Positions 36,940-44,883 of a stretch of DNA of 64,000 nucleotides are shown piece by piece. Made by a program: the position numbers and the translations under genes. The notes beneath the pieces are model-generated. The model saw only the letters and a list, made by a program, of their open reading frames with translations. It searched no databases and was not told where the DNA came from. This stretch comes from Gemmatimonadota bacterium (GTDB taxonomy: Bacteria > Gemmatimonadota > Gemmatimonadetes > Longimicrobiales > Gaopeijiaceae): the NCBI GenBank assembly GCA_022560615.1, contig JADFSR010000008.1:1-64000 (forward strand), written 5' to 3'. Every line of letters starts with the position of its first letter. The stretch's first letter is position 1.

Positions 36940-38231
36940 CAGGCGACCGCCACGCGCTCACCGCGCCGGATCAAGGCGAGATACTCATCTCTGAACTTCT
37001 CGATCGACGATTGCACCGGAGCCGCCACGGAGTCGGACAGAACACAGATCGTCGTGCCGACCATGTTCTCTGTCATCTCCATCAGCGTATCGAGATCGTC
37101 CTCGGTCCCCTTCCCATTCTCGATCCGCTTGAGGATCTGAGCGGTCCACGACGTCCCCTCACGACACGGCGTGCACTGCCCGCACGACTCGTGCGCATAG
37201 AAGTCGACCATACGGCGGACCTGCTTCACGATATCCGCAGTCTCGTCCATCACGATGACCGAGGCACAGCCGAGCATCGTTCCGACCTCGACGCAGCCCT
37301 CGTAGTCGAGTTTGCACGCGCGCGCCTCCTCGGCATTGATGAGGGGGACCGACGAACCGCCGGGGATCACGGCCTTCAAAGCGTTCCCGTCCCGCATGCC
37401 GCCGCATACGTCCTCGATCAGCTCGATAAGCGGGAAGCCGAGCGGGAGCTCGTAGTTGCCAGGCTTGTTCACGTGGCCACTCACGCAGAACAGCTTTGTG
37501 CCCGGGCTCTTCTCGGTCCCGTACTGCCGGTACCAGTCGCCACCGTTGCTCACGATGTGCGGAACGGCGCACAACGTCTCCACATTGTTGATCGTGGACG
37601 GCTTGCCGAACGCTCCGACCGCTGCCGGGAACGGGGGCTTGATGCGAGGCTCACCGCGGCGGCCCTCGAGTGAGCTCATCATGCCGGTCTCTTCACCGCA
37701 GATGTAGGCGCCGGCTCCCTGATGTAGGGTGACGTCGATCGTGTGGCCGGAGCCGAGGATGTTCTCCCCGATGTAGCCCTTGGCGTAGGCGTCCTCGACC
37801 GCGCGCGCGAGCACCTGGTTCGCCTCGAAGAACTCACCCCGGCAATAGATGTAGACATGCTGGGCGCGGATCGCGTGTGCACCGATCAGGCAGCCCTCGA
37901 TGAGCTGGTGCGGATCCCACCGGATGAGCTCACGATCCTTGAAGGTGCCCGGCTCTGATTCGTCGGCGTTGCACAGCATGTAGTGGGGTTTCCGCGGCTC
38001 CTTGGGCATGAAGGACCACTTCACGCCCGTGGGAAAGCCGGCACCGCCGCGCCCCCGCAAACCGGAGGACTTCACGATGTCCACGACGTCGTCCGGGCCC
38101 ATTCCGAGCGCCTTCTCGAGCGCCTTGTAGCCGCCGCGCTGCACATAGGTGTCGATGTGGCGCTGTTTCGGGTCGCCGAAATAGGTGCTGAGAACGCGAA
38201 CCTCTCTGTCCGACACGTAGGGGTAGGCCAT
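36939..38231 (-). CDS. nuoF: NADH-quinone oxidoreductase subunit F
   Basis: A 430-residue NADH- and FMN-binding subunit. GLRGRGGAGFPTGVKWSF binds nucleotide, CNADESEPGTFKDREL binds FMN, GAYICGEETGMMSSLEG follows, and HESCGQCTPCREGTSW with a later cysteine (TTICVLSD) holds the 4Fe-4S cluster N3. ATG 38231 is chosen: its TGATG overlaps the nuoE stop, and the longer frame is inside nuoE. Confidence 0.96.
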   Translation of the reverse strand: MAYPYVSDREVRVLSTYFGDPKQRHIDTYVQRGGYKALEKALGMGPDDVVDIVKSSGLRGRGGAGFPTGVKWSFMPKEPRKPHYMLCNADESEPGTFKDRELIRWDPHQLIEGCLIGAHAIRAQHVYIYCRGEFFEANQVLARAVEDAYAKGYIGENILGSGHTIDVTLHQGAGAYICGEETGMMSSLEGRRGEPRIKPPFPAAVGAFGKPSTINNVETLCAVPHIVSNGGDWYRQYGTEKSPGTKLFCVSGHVNKPGNYELPLGFPLIELIEDVCGGMRDGNALKAVIPGGSSVPLINAEEARACKLDYEGCVEVGTMLGCASVIVMDETADIVKQVRRMVDFYAHESCGQCTPCREGTSWTAQILKRIENGKGTEDDLDTLMEMTENMVGTTICVLSDSVAAPVQSSIEKFRDEYLALIRRGERVAVA

Positions 38232-38893
38232 CAGCCGTCCCCCGCGGACTGAGCCTTCAGGTGCTCGACGATCTTGGGCACCTCGGCTGGAGTCACGTTC
38301 TCGTAATAACGCGAGTTGATCTGGACGCAGGTCGGAAAGCCGCACGCCGCTAGGCACTCCGCCTCGATCACGGTGAAGCTCCGGTCTTCGGAGGTCTCAC
38401 CCAACTCGGTGTCGGTGTAGCGCAGAAACGCCTCGAGCACGTCCTCGGCGCCGCACAGATTGCAGGATATGTTCGTGCACACCTGAACCAGATGCCTGCC
38501 GACCGGCCGCTTGTTGTACATCGTGTAGAACGTCGCGACGCCACGCACGTACGCCGGGGCTAGCCCGAGTAGCTCGGCGACACGATCCATCGATTCGGGG
38601 CTCACGTAGCCGCGCAATTCCTGCGCGAGCGCGAGCGCGGGCATCAAGGCGGCGCGCTTTTCGGGATAGCGGGTCAGGATCTTCTCGAACCGCTCCTGAT
38701 ACTCGCCTTCGAAGAGCGCCGCCTCGGGGTTCGTTTCGGACAGCATGAACGGCATCGTCCCCGCTCCCGAGGCATGTCCACCGTGTTTCGGACGCACACC
38801 GACGAAGTCGTCGCCCCGGACCTGGTCTTCGGTGAGATCGAAGTCGCCCGTGTTGCCGGCCCATCCAGGGTTCCTGAACGGAACGTCGCTCAC
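38231..38893 (-). CDS. nuoE: NADH-quinone oxidoreductase subunit E
   Basis: A 220-residue thioredoxin-like 2Fe-2S subunit. The four cysteines are in CTNISCNLCGAED (first and second ligands, with an extra Cys) and ECLAACGFPTCVQIN. The ATG overlaps nuoD by ATGA. There is an N-terminal extension of about 47 residues (GDFDLTEDQVRGDDFVGV) before MPFMLSETNPEAALF, where normal family similarity starts; that inner ATG is an alternative start. Confidence 0.94.
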   Translation of the reverse strand: MSDVPFRNPGWAGNTGDFDLTEDQVRGDDFVGVRPKHGGHASGAGTMPFMLSETNPEAALFEGEYQERFEKILTRYPEKRAALMPALALAQELRGYVSPESMDRVAELLGLAPAYVRGVATFYTMYNKRPVGRHLVQVCTNISCNLCGAEDVLEAFLRYTDTELGETSEDRSFTVIEAECLAACGFPTCVQINSRYYENVTPAEVPKIVEHLKAQSAGDG

Positions 38894-40170
38894 CGGTCGA
38901 TCTCCCCCAGCACGATGTCCAGGCTCGCGTTGATCATGATCAGATCGGACAACAGGTGGCCCTCGGCGAGCTTCGCGATCACGGACAGGTTCACGAAAGA
39001 CGGCGGACGCACGCGCCAGCGCACTGGCTTGGTGTCCCCTTCTTCAGCGACCAAATACATGCCGAGCTCGCCCTTGGAGCCTTCGATCGCCAAGTAACAG
39101 TCGCCCTCGGGGGCCGGAATGCCGTCGGTGATGACCTTGAAATGATGGATCATGCTCTCCATGTCGGACATCGCGTCCGTCTTGGAGGGCAGCGAGATGT
39201 TCGGGTCCTCGACGTTGATCGGTCCCCCCGGCAAGCGATCGAGCGCCTGGTGGAGGATGCCCACGCTCTGCTCCATCTCTTCCATGCGGCACAGGTAACG
39301 GTCGTAGCAGTCGCCGTGCTCGCCGATCGGTATCTCGAAGTCGTACGTCTCGTAGTCGTAGTACGGGCGGTCCCTACGCACGTCGTAGTCGACGCCGGTG
39401 GCGCGCAGGTTCGGGCCCGTGAAGCCGTAGTTGATCGCGTCTGCACCGTTGATCACGCCTATGCCCTGCGTACGCCCAATGTGGATCTGATTCCTGGTCA
39501 GCAGCTGGTGTATCTCGGCGAGCGTCTTCGGGAACGTCTTCAAGAACTCGCGCAGCGCGTCTGTCCACCCCGCGGGAAGATCCGCCATCATACCGCCGAC
39601 GCGCGTGGCCGACGTCGTGATGCGGGCGCCCGTAAGCGACTCGTGCAGCTTGTAGATGCGTTCCCGTTCCTGGAAGGAGTACAGGAACGGCGTGAACGCA
39701 CCCACGTCGATGGCGGTCGTGCCGAGCCAGAGCAGATGCGCGAAAATCCGGTCCATCTCCATGAGGATCACCCGGACGACCTTGCAGCGTTCGGTGACCT
39801 CGATGCCCATGAGTTTCTCCACGGACATCACGTAGGCGCAGTTGTAGATCAGCGGCGCCAGGTAGTCTATGCGGTCGGTGAGCGTGACGATCTGATTCCA
39901 CGTGCGGTACTCGCCCAGCTTTTCGAACGACGAGTGCAGATACCCGATATGCGGGACGACCTTCTTGACCGTCTCGCCGTCGAGCTCGCAGACCAGCCGG
40001 AGCACGCCGTGCGTGGCCGGGTGCTGCGGCCCGATATTGATGAGCATGTGCTCGGTGCTCATGTCCGGCTCCGCGATGTCGAACGGAGCGATGGGGCTGA
40101 GCGAGGGGTTTCCGTCCACACCCATCTCGCGTCCGCGCCCCAGCTCGAGCTCTATCGTCTTCTGCGCCAT
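38890..40170 (-). CDS. nuoD: NADH-quinone oxidoreductase subunit D
   Basis: A 426-residue quinone-site subunit of the nickel-hydrogenase large-subunit fold, without nickel ligands. Seen: INIGPQHPATHGVLRLV, EKLGEYRTWNQIVTLTDRID, VGGMMADLPAGW and the C-terminal IASLD-like INASLDIVLGEIDR. Start overlaps the nuoC stop (TGATG); stop overlaps nuoE. C and D are separate genes, not the fused NuoCD form. Confidence 0.97.
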   Translation of the reverse strand: MAQKTIELELGRGREMGVDGNPSLSPIAPFDIAEPDMSTEHMLINIGPQHPATHGVLRLVCELDGETVKKVVPHIGYLHSSFEKLGEYRTWNQIVTLTDRIDYLAPLIYNCAYVMSVEKLMGIEVTERCKVVRVILMEMDRIFAHLLWLGTTAIDVGAFTPFLYSFQERERIYKLHESLTGARITTSATRVGGMMADLPAGWTDALREFLKTFPKTLAEIHQLLTRNQIHIGRTQGIGVINGADAINYGFTGPNLRATGVDYDVRRDRPYYDYETYDFEIPIGEHGDCYDRYLCRMEEMEQSVGILHQALDRLPGGPINVEDPNISLPSKTDAMSDMESMIHHFKVITDGIPAPEGDCYLAIEGSKGELGMYLVAEEGDTKPVRWRVRPPSFVNLSVIAKLAEGHLLSDLIMINASLDIVLGEIDR

Positions 40171-40880
40171 CAGGCGTCTTGCTCGGCGTCATGCGACGCG
40201 GGCGTACCGACTTCGACGGGTGCCACCTCTTGCGGGGCGTGTCCGGCACTCAGGTCCTCCGCGAGGTAGAAGCGCTCCACATCCTGGTTGAGCGCCCGGC
40301 GAGTCTGTTCCGCCCGAGAGAAGCGGCCGCGCAGCGGGAAGTCCTTCCTGAGCGGGTAACCCTCGGCGTAGTCGTCGGGCATGAGGATGCGGCGCAGATC
40401 CGGGTGGCCCTTGAAGGTCACGCCGAAGAGGTCGAAGACCTCGCGCTCCAACCAATCAGCCGCCTTCCAGAGGTCGACGATCGAATCGATCTCGAGCGCA
40501 TCGAGCGGCAGCTCACAGCGGACACGCAGCTCGCGCTTGTGCACCGTCGAGTACATCTGGTAGACCACATTCACAGGTCGGCCACCCCCATAGTCCACGG
40601 CAGTCACGTCGGACATCATGTCGTAGCGATGATCGGGATCCGCCTGCAGCCAGCCCAGGATCTCGTGACTCCTCTCCGGGGCGATCCAGACGACGTGCTG
40701 GCCGCTTACGTATACGCGGTGTCGAACCACCGCATCGCCGAAACGCTCCATGAGTGCGGCGACCGAAGCGTGCTCGCTCGGATCGCCCTCGTTGCCGCTG
40801 TGGTCTGCACTGGATACGTCAGAGGAGAGGGGACCCTCGTCGACCGCATTCAGTCCGCTCCCGCCTTTCTTGTCCGTCAT
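40170..40880 (-). CDS. nuoC: NADH-quinone oxidoreductase subunit C
   Basis: A 236-residue 30-kDa-type subunit. Family blocks are DVTAVDYGG and ERFYLAED-type region, and the signature EREVFDLFGVTFKGHPDLRRILMPDDYAEGYPLRKDFPL. The first about 45 residues (acidic, GLNAVDEGPLSSDVSSAD) are not family-like. It starts 3 bases after nuoB and overlaps nuoD. Confidence 0.96.
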   Translation of the reverse strand: MTDKKGGSGLNAVDEGPLSSDVSSADHSGNEGDPSEHASVAALMERFGDAVVRHRVYVSGQHVVWIAPERSHEILGWLQADPDHRYDMMSDVTAVDYGGGRPVNVVYQMYSTVHKRELRVRCELPLDALEIDSIVDLWKAADWLEREVFDLFGVTFKGHPDLRRILMPDDYAEGYPLRKDFPLRGRFSRAEQTRRALNQDVERFYLAEDLSAGHAPQEVAPVEVGTPASHDAEQDA

Positions 40881-40883
40881 CGG

Positions 40884-41570
40884 CTACGGAAGGAGATCGT
40901 CGGAGGTTGATCCAGCACGGACCGCCTCCCCGGTCGACAGCTGATCCTGCTGTGTCGAGTTCCCAAACGGACCCGAGAGCTCGGCCACTTCGACGTCGCT
41001 CGCCCGCGGCTTGGCCACGAGCGTCGGGTCCTCGGCGCGGTGCTCGAAGTGACGCGTGAGCGACTCCTGGCGGATCTTCTCCTGGATCATCATCAGCCCA
41101 TAGATCAAGCCTTCTGGACGCGGCGGGCACCCTGGGATGTAGACGTCGACTGGAACGATGGTATCGATTCCCTGCACCATCGAATACACGTCGAACACGC
41201 CGCCCGAACTCGCACACGCGCCCATCGAGATGCACCACTTCGGTTGCGGCATCTGGTCCCAGACTCGGCGAAGGACCGGAGCGAGCTTGTACGGTACGCG
41301 CCCCGCGCAAATGAGCACGTCTGCTTGACGCGGGCTGAACGACATGCGCTCCATGCCGAAACGAGCGAGGTCGAAGTTGGACGCGGCCGATGCCATCATC
41401 TCGATCGCGCAGCAGGCGGTGCCGAAGGGCATCGGCCAGAGGGAATTCCTCCGGCCCCAGTTGACGATCCAGTCGATCTTGCTGGTTAGGAAGGTCGGGC
41501 TACCCGCTCCGAAGATGCCGCCCGTCGTAGCGCTCGTGCCTCCGCCGGGCAGAATGTCTTTCAGTCCCAT
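40884..41570 (-). CDS. nuoB: NADH-quinone oxidoreductase subunit B
   Basis: A 228-residue subunit holding cluster N2 through GTACCAIEMM, SMGACASSGG and YIPGCPPRPEGLI. It sits next to the quinone. ATG 41570 is chosen because GGAGG lies 7 bases upstream, inside the end of nuoA; the upstream ATG at 41591 lacks this. The reading therefore overlaps nuoA by 10 bases. The C-terminal tail (SGPFGNSTQQDQLSTGEAV) is longer than usual. Confidence 0.96.
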   Translation of the reverse strand: MGLKDILPGGGTSATTGGIFGAGSPTFLTSKIDWIVNWGRRNSLWPMPFGTACCAIEMMASAASNFDLARFGMERMSFSPRQADVLICAGRVPYKLAPVLRRVWDQMPQPKWCISMGACASSGGVFDVYSMVQGIDTIVPVDVYIPGCPPRPEGLIYGLMMIQEKIRQESLTRHFEHRAEDPTLVAKPRASDVEVAELSGPFGNSTQQDQLSTGEAVRAGSTSDDLLP

Positions 41571-41917
41571 TCGAGACCTCCTTTCTTCCACTCATAGAGG
41601 AGACCGACGGCGAGCACGACGACGAACATGCTCATCGCCAGGAAGGCGCTCCAACCCAACTCGCGCATCTGCACAGCCCAAGGGATCAGGAAGATCGTCT
41701 CCAGGTCGAAGACGATGAAGCTGATCGCAACCATGTAGAACTTCACGGAGAAGCGTGCCCGCGTACTACCGAGCGGGATCATGCCCGACTCGTAGGGCAT
41801 CAGCTTCTGGGGCGTGTCACGGCGCGGGTTCAGGATGTGCGATACAACCACCATCCCGATAGCATTCACGATGGAAACGCCGAACAGCAGAAGGAGGGGG
41901 AGATAGTCTCCCGACAT
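41561..41917 (-). CDS. nuoA: NADH-quinone oxidoreductase subunit A
   Basis: A 118-residue membrane subunit with three helices and the family motif PYESGMIPLGSTRARFSVKFYMVAISFIVFDLETIF (acidic helix residues present). First gene of the nuo operon. A sigma-70-like promoter is visible upstream at about 41959-41988. Confidence 0.96.
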   Translation of the reverse strand: MSGDYLPLLLLFGVSIVNAIGMVVVSHILNPRRDTPQKLMPYESGMIPLGSTRARFSVKFYMVAISFIVFDLETIFLIPWAVQMRELGWSAFLAMSMFVVVLAVGLLYEWKKGGLEWD

Positions 41918-41932
41918 GGTGCCGGTGGGTTT

Positions 41933-41946
41933 GTGAAATAGTTCAC
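41933..41946. promoter_or_regulatory. Dyad between nuo promoter and nuoA start
   Basis: GTGAAATAGTTCAC has two perfect 5-base arms around a 4-base centre. It lies just downstream of the predicted transcription start and 16 bases from nuoA, so a repressor bound here would block the operon. The binding protein is unknown. Confidence 0.4.
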
Positions 41947-41958
41947 TAAGGTCGCAAA

Positions 41959-41988
41959 AAGGTACCCGGCGCGCCTCTGGAGTGTCAA
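41959..41988 (-). promoter_or_regulatory. Predicted nuo operon promoter
   Basis: On the minus strand TTGACA (41988-41983), 18 bases, then TACCTT (41964-41959). The -35 is a perfect consensus and the -10 is weaker. Directly upstream is an AT-rich stretch (GAAAAATAACGAAAAACC on the minus strand) that could act as an UP element. No other promoter-like pair was seen inside the operon. Confidence 0.55.
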
Positions 41989-42059
41989 CCTGGCGATCGG
42001 CGGTTTTTCGTTATTTTTCGCCGGTTTGCAGGACGTTCCGTGACCCGTGTATGTTGGGT

Positions 42060-42355
42060 GCTCCCAGCGCACACGCAGCGACGATATCGGCCTCTCGATC
42101 CACGTTCTTAACCTCACAGCGAGCCCCGAGCCCTAGGGAGCCTCTGCACAGGTAGGGCGCGCCGCGCGACCCACGCCTTCGGCGCGGGTGCCCGATCTCG
42201 CGAGTTCAAGAGTAGGAAGGACGACGAGTCGTAGCCGTAGCGGGCACCGCCGCCGAAGGCGGTGGTCCGAGGAGGAGAGACGACCTATTGGGCCGCGACC
42301 CCCCTGCGCCCAACACCGAGTGTGAAATACATACTGGTTCGTGGGTTACGGTGGC
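42060..42355. other. Gene-free stretch with two GC-rich hairpins
   Basis: Between the nuo promoter and the pseudopilin stop there is no credible gene. Two strong stems are visible: CACCGCC-GCCGAA-GGCGGTG (42245-42264) and ACCCACGCC-TTC-GGCGCGGGT (42169-42189). Neither is followed by a T tract on either strand. They may end transcription of the pseudopilin operon, which reads toward them, in a factor-dependent way. Confidence 0.45.
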
Positions 42356-42387
42356 ACGGCCCGCTGTACTTCTACCACGGGCTGCTA
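42356..42387 (-). repeat. Post-stop element after the pseudopilin gene
   Basis: Starting at the TAG stop (minus strand, 42387) is TAGCAGCCCGTGG followed by a GTACAG-GGGCCGT block. The 32 bases match the sequence after the lipoprotein stop (44883-44852) at 27 positions. Confidence 0.75.
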
Positions 42388-42864
42388 ACTACGGTCGATT
42401 ACGATCGTGTGGGTATTGCCGACGGAGAAGACGACCGCCCCGCCAAGCAAGGCCGCGATCGCGTTCCCGAGGTCGTCCTCGTCAGCAACGACCGAGACGC
42501 CGATCAGCATCGTCGTATTCGGATCTCCCGGCAGGCCACCGGGCAGCGACCAGCTCTCGAAGTCGAGCTGATACCCATCCCCAGAGAAGGTGAAGCCTTC
42601 GGGTAGGTAGGGACCGAGCCCCGTTGGAATCACCCCGGCCGCGGTCTCGGCGGGCCAAGCGAGCAGATCGGCTTGGTAGTTGAGCGCCGCGACGCGCACG
42701 ACCTCCATGGTCGACGCCGCGTCGGTGGCTCGAGCGCGGTAGATCATCGTTTGCACGTTGGGAATCGCCAACCCGGCCAGAATACCCATGATCGATGCTG
42801 CGATCACAAGCTCGATGAGCGTGAACCCTCCGCGGCGTGAATCACGGCGCTCGATCCGGCTCAT
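42385..42864 (-). CDS. Type IV pilin / type II pseudopilin-like protein
   Basis: A 159-residue protein with a short basic leader and the prepilin peptidase site RRGG-FTLIELVIAASIMGILAG (the +5 glutamate is present), followed by the usual N-terminal hydrophobic helix. The globular part has PEGFTFSGDGYQLDFESW. It probably assembles into a secretion pseudopilus or pilus. ATG 42864 overlaps the stop of the upstream gene by TGATG. No other secretion or pilus genes are nearby. Confidence 0.85.
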   Translation of the reverse strand: MSRIERRDSRRGGFTLIELVIAASIMGILAGLAIPNVQTMIYRARATDAASTMEVVRVAALNYQADLLAWPAETAAGVIPTGLGPYLPEGFTFSGDGYQLDFESWSLPGGLPGDPNTTMLIGVSVVADEDDLGNAIAALLGGAVVFSVGNTHTIVIDRS

Positions 42865-43379
42865 CAGGACTCCCCCCGAAGCTTGCTTGCCGCGTCGGAG
42901 CCGACCCACTCGTTCGCTGATTCGGACGAGTCGTAGCGCACCACCTCAGTCCCGATCGTCGCGATCAACTCGTACCGGTTCGCCCCGATCATGAAGTACT
43001 CGACACCCGGGACCGTGCTGCCCGCGTCTTCGAGTGCTGCCGGAAGCTCGCCGTTTTGTTCGCGATACTCGTCCACTCGCATCGCCTGCATGTACATCGC
43101 CAACCTCATGTGGTCGGTCTGCTGCTCGATGGGTGCAGCCTCAATGGGGTTCATGACGACCCACGCCGGCGGTGCGATCAACAAGTAGACGGCGAAGGCG
43201 CCCAGATTGATGCCCAACGGAAGCACCCACTTCGCCTGCGTCTTCTGCGGCCGCTTTTTCTGCTGGGCCTCGTCGCGCTCGGCGGCAACTTTCAATACGG
43301 CCGAAACGGCGTCGGCCGCCTCCTGGCCCGGCGTCTTATTGCCTGCGTGATAGGGGCGTATGCGGTCCTTCGAACTCAT
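42864..43379 (-). CDS. Single-span membrane protein with pilin-like tail (unknown)
   Basis: A 171-residue protein not assigned to a family. A basic cytoplasmic N-terminus (AERDEAQQKKRPQKTQAK) is followed by one hydrophobic helix (VLPLGINLGAFAVYLLIA) and an outside domain in which RVDEYREQNGELPAALEDAG and YELIATIGTEVVRYDSSES resemble the C-terminal half of pseudopilins. There is no prepilin cleavage site. It is translationally coupled to the pseudopilin gene, so it may be a pilus-assembly partner. Confidence 0.7.
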   Translation of the reverse strand: MSSKDRIRPYHAGNKTPGQEAADAVSAVLKVAAERDEAQQKKRPQKTQAKWVLPLGINLGAFAVYLLIAPPAWVVMNPIEAAPIEQQTDHMRLAMYMQAMRVDEYREQNGELPAALEDAGSTVPGVEYFMIGANRYELIATIGTEVVRYDSSESANEWVGSDAASKLRGES

Positions 43380-43428
43380 TCCGGACCCGTTGAAACATTT
43401 CGTCGAGCCACACCGATGCGCCCGAACA

Positions 43429-43445
43429 GGTTTAAAAGTTATACC
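43429..43445. promoter_or_regulatory. AT-rich near-palindrome in the pilin/dtxR divergent region
   Basis: GGTTTAAAAGTTATACC has arms GGTTTAA and TTATACC (6 of 7 paired) around AAG. It lies midway between the two divergent starts and could be the metal-regulator operator and include a -10 region. Inference from position and symmetry only. Confidence 0.4.
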
Positions 43446-43523
43446 AACACCCAGGACGGCCCAAGAAAAAAAGCATCCGGTGAACTCTCGACGACCTGAA
43501 TGCGCCTCAGTAGCTTCGAAGCC

Positions 43524-44204
43524 ATGCCACAGCGCGAACTCTCACGGTCAGTCGAGGACTATCTGAAGGCCATCTTCGGGCTTTCCGATGGCGGCGATCC
43601 AGCCTCCACCAGCGCCATCGCAGAAGCTCTGGACGTTCAGCCGGCCTCGGTAACCGGCATGGTCAAGCGACTGGCCGAGGCCGGACTGGTGGGCTACGTA
43701 CCCTACCGTGGCGTCCGGCTCACCGGTGCCGGCGAGCGGGCAGCGCTCAAGGTCCTGCGACGCCACCGCGTCATCGAGACCTACCTCTGCGAACTGCTGG
43801 AGTACAAGTGGGACGATGTGCACGCGGAGGCGGAGCGCCTCGAACATGCAGCCTCCGATGAGCTCGTCGACCGCATGGCGACCGCTTTGGGCTCCCCGAG
43901 TCACGACCCGCACGGCTCTCCCATTCCAACACGAGCCGGCGAGATCGAGGCCCCGAAGCTGGCGACGCTTGCGGACGCGGCACGCGGAACGAGGGTGCGC
44001 ATCCGCGAGGTCCGCGACGAGGAAGCCGACGAGCTCCGCTCTATGGCGGCCGACGGGCTCGTGCCGGGGGTTGCGGTGCTGGTCGACTCGACCCAGGACG
44101 TGGACGGGGTCGTAGGCGTCACCGTCGGTGGCGACGAAGGCGTCGCCCTAGCGGTCCAGGACCACCTCGCCCGGCGAATATTGGTGGTCCCGGACGAAGC
44201 CTGA
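43524..44204 (+). CDS. DtxR/MntR-family metal-dependent regulator
   Basis: A 226-residue protein. The N-terminal winged helix is SVEDYLKAIFGLSDG to IAEALDVQPASVTGMVKRLAEAGLV; the dimer and metal-binding domain has HRVIETYLCELLEYKWDDVHAEAERLEHAASDEL with metal-ligand type H/E/C residues; the C-terminal part is a FeoA/SH3-like domain (LADAARGTRVRIREVRDEE). It should repress metal-uptake genes with bound Mn or Fe. ATG 43524 is preferred to 43500 because family proteins start close to the SVEDYL helix. No metal transporter is next to it. Confidence 0.87.
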   Translation: MPQRELSRSVEDYLKAIFGLSDGGDPASTSAIAEALDVQPASVTGMVKRLAEAGLVGYVPYRGVRLTGAGERAALKVLRRHRVIETYLCELLEYKWDDVHAEAERLEHAASDELVDRMATALGSPSHDPHGSPIPTRAGEIEAPKLATLADAARGTRVRIREVRDEEADELRSMAADGLVPGVAVLVDSTQDVDGVVGVTVGGDEGVALAVQDHLARRILVVPDEA

Positions 44205-44206
44205 CC

Positions 44207-44827
44207 GTGGGGCGACGGCCTGTGATCCTCGGGGTCGCGGGTGGTTCCGGTTCTGGCAAGTCGACGGTCGTGCGCGAACTCGTCCGGTCGCTCGGTGACG
44301 ACGTCGCCTCCGTCATTCGGCACGACTGGTACTACCGGGATCTCGTGCATCTGCCGTTCGAAGAGCGAGCGGCGGTCAACTTCGACCACCCCGACAGCCT
44401 CGAGACCGAGATGCTCGTGAGGCATCTGCGGGAGCTGCTCGCAGGCGATGCAATCCACGCCCCGACGTACGATTTCTCGTCCCACACTCGTGGCGAGCGA
44501 ACGGTCACTGTGAAGCCAACGCCGGTGATCGTTCTCGATGGGATTCTGGTTCTCGCCCACGCGGAGCTGAGAGAGGTCATGGAGCTGGCGGTCTTCGTGG
44601 ACACGGAGCCAGACGTACGTCTTATTCGGCGGATGCGACGCGACACCGAGAAGCGCGGACGAACCGCTGAATCCGTAGTGGAGCAGTACGAGAAGACAGT
44701 GCGCCCCATGCATCTGGAGTTCGTGGAACCCAGCCGGCGCTACGCTGACCTCACGATCCACGAAGGGGGCTTCAACCGGGCAGCCGTCGACCTGGTGATC
44801 GACCGTGTGCGGGAAATCCTTCGCTAG
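44207..44827 (+). CDS. udk: Uridine kinase
   Basis: A 206-residue P-loop kinase: Walker A GVAGGSGSGKSTVV, HDWYYRDL, NFDHPDSLET, and the arginine-rich lid LIRRMRRDTEKRGRTAESV. It phosphorylates uridine and cytidine in salvage. The start is GTG 44207, two bases after the dtxR stop. Its stop TAG begins an array of TAGTGC hexamers. Confidence 0.92.
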   Translation: MGRRPVILGVAGGSGSGKSTVVRELVRSLGDDVASVIRHDWYYRDLVHLPFEERAAVNFDHPDSLETEMLVRHLRELLAGDAIHAPTYDFSSHTRGERTVTVKPTPVIVLDGILVLAHAELREVMELAVFVDTEPDVRLIRRMRRDTEKRGRTAESVVEQYEKTVRPMHLEFVEPSRRYADLTIHEGGFNRAAVDLVIDRVREILR

Positions 44828-44850
44828 TGCTAGTGCTAGTTGCTAGTGCT
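44823..44850 (+). repeat. TAGTGC hexamer array at the udk stop codon (left inverted-repeat arm)
   Basis: GCTAGTGCTAGTGCTAGT (44823-44840) includes the last Arg codon and stop of udk, then one more TGCTAGTGCTA unit. Its perfect 18-base inverted copy is at 48232-48249, at the end of the RND permease gene. Confidence 0.9.
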
Positions 44851-44851
44851 A

Positions 44852-44883
44852 ACGGCCCACTGTACCTCAGCCACGGGCAGCTA
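44852..44883 (-). repeat. Post-stop element after the lipoprotein gene
   Basis: From its stop TAG (44883) the minus strand reads TAGCTGCCCGTGG and then GTACAGTGGGCCGT. It is 27 of 32 identical to the element after the pseudopilin gene at 42387-42356. Confidence 0.75.
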
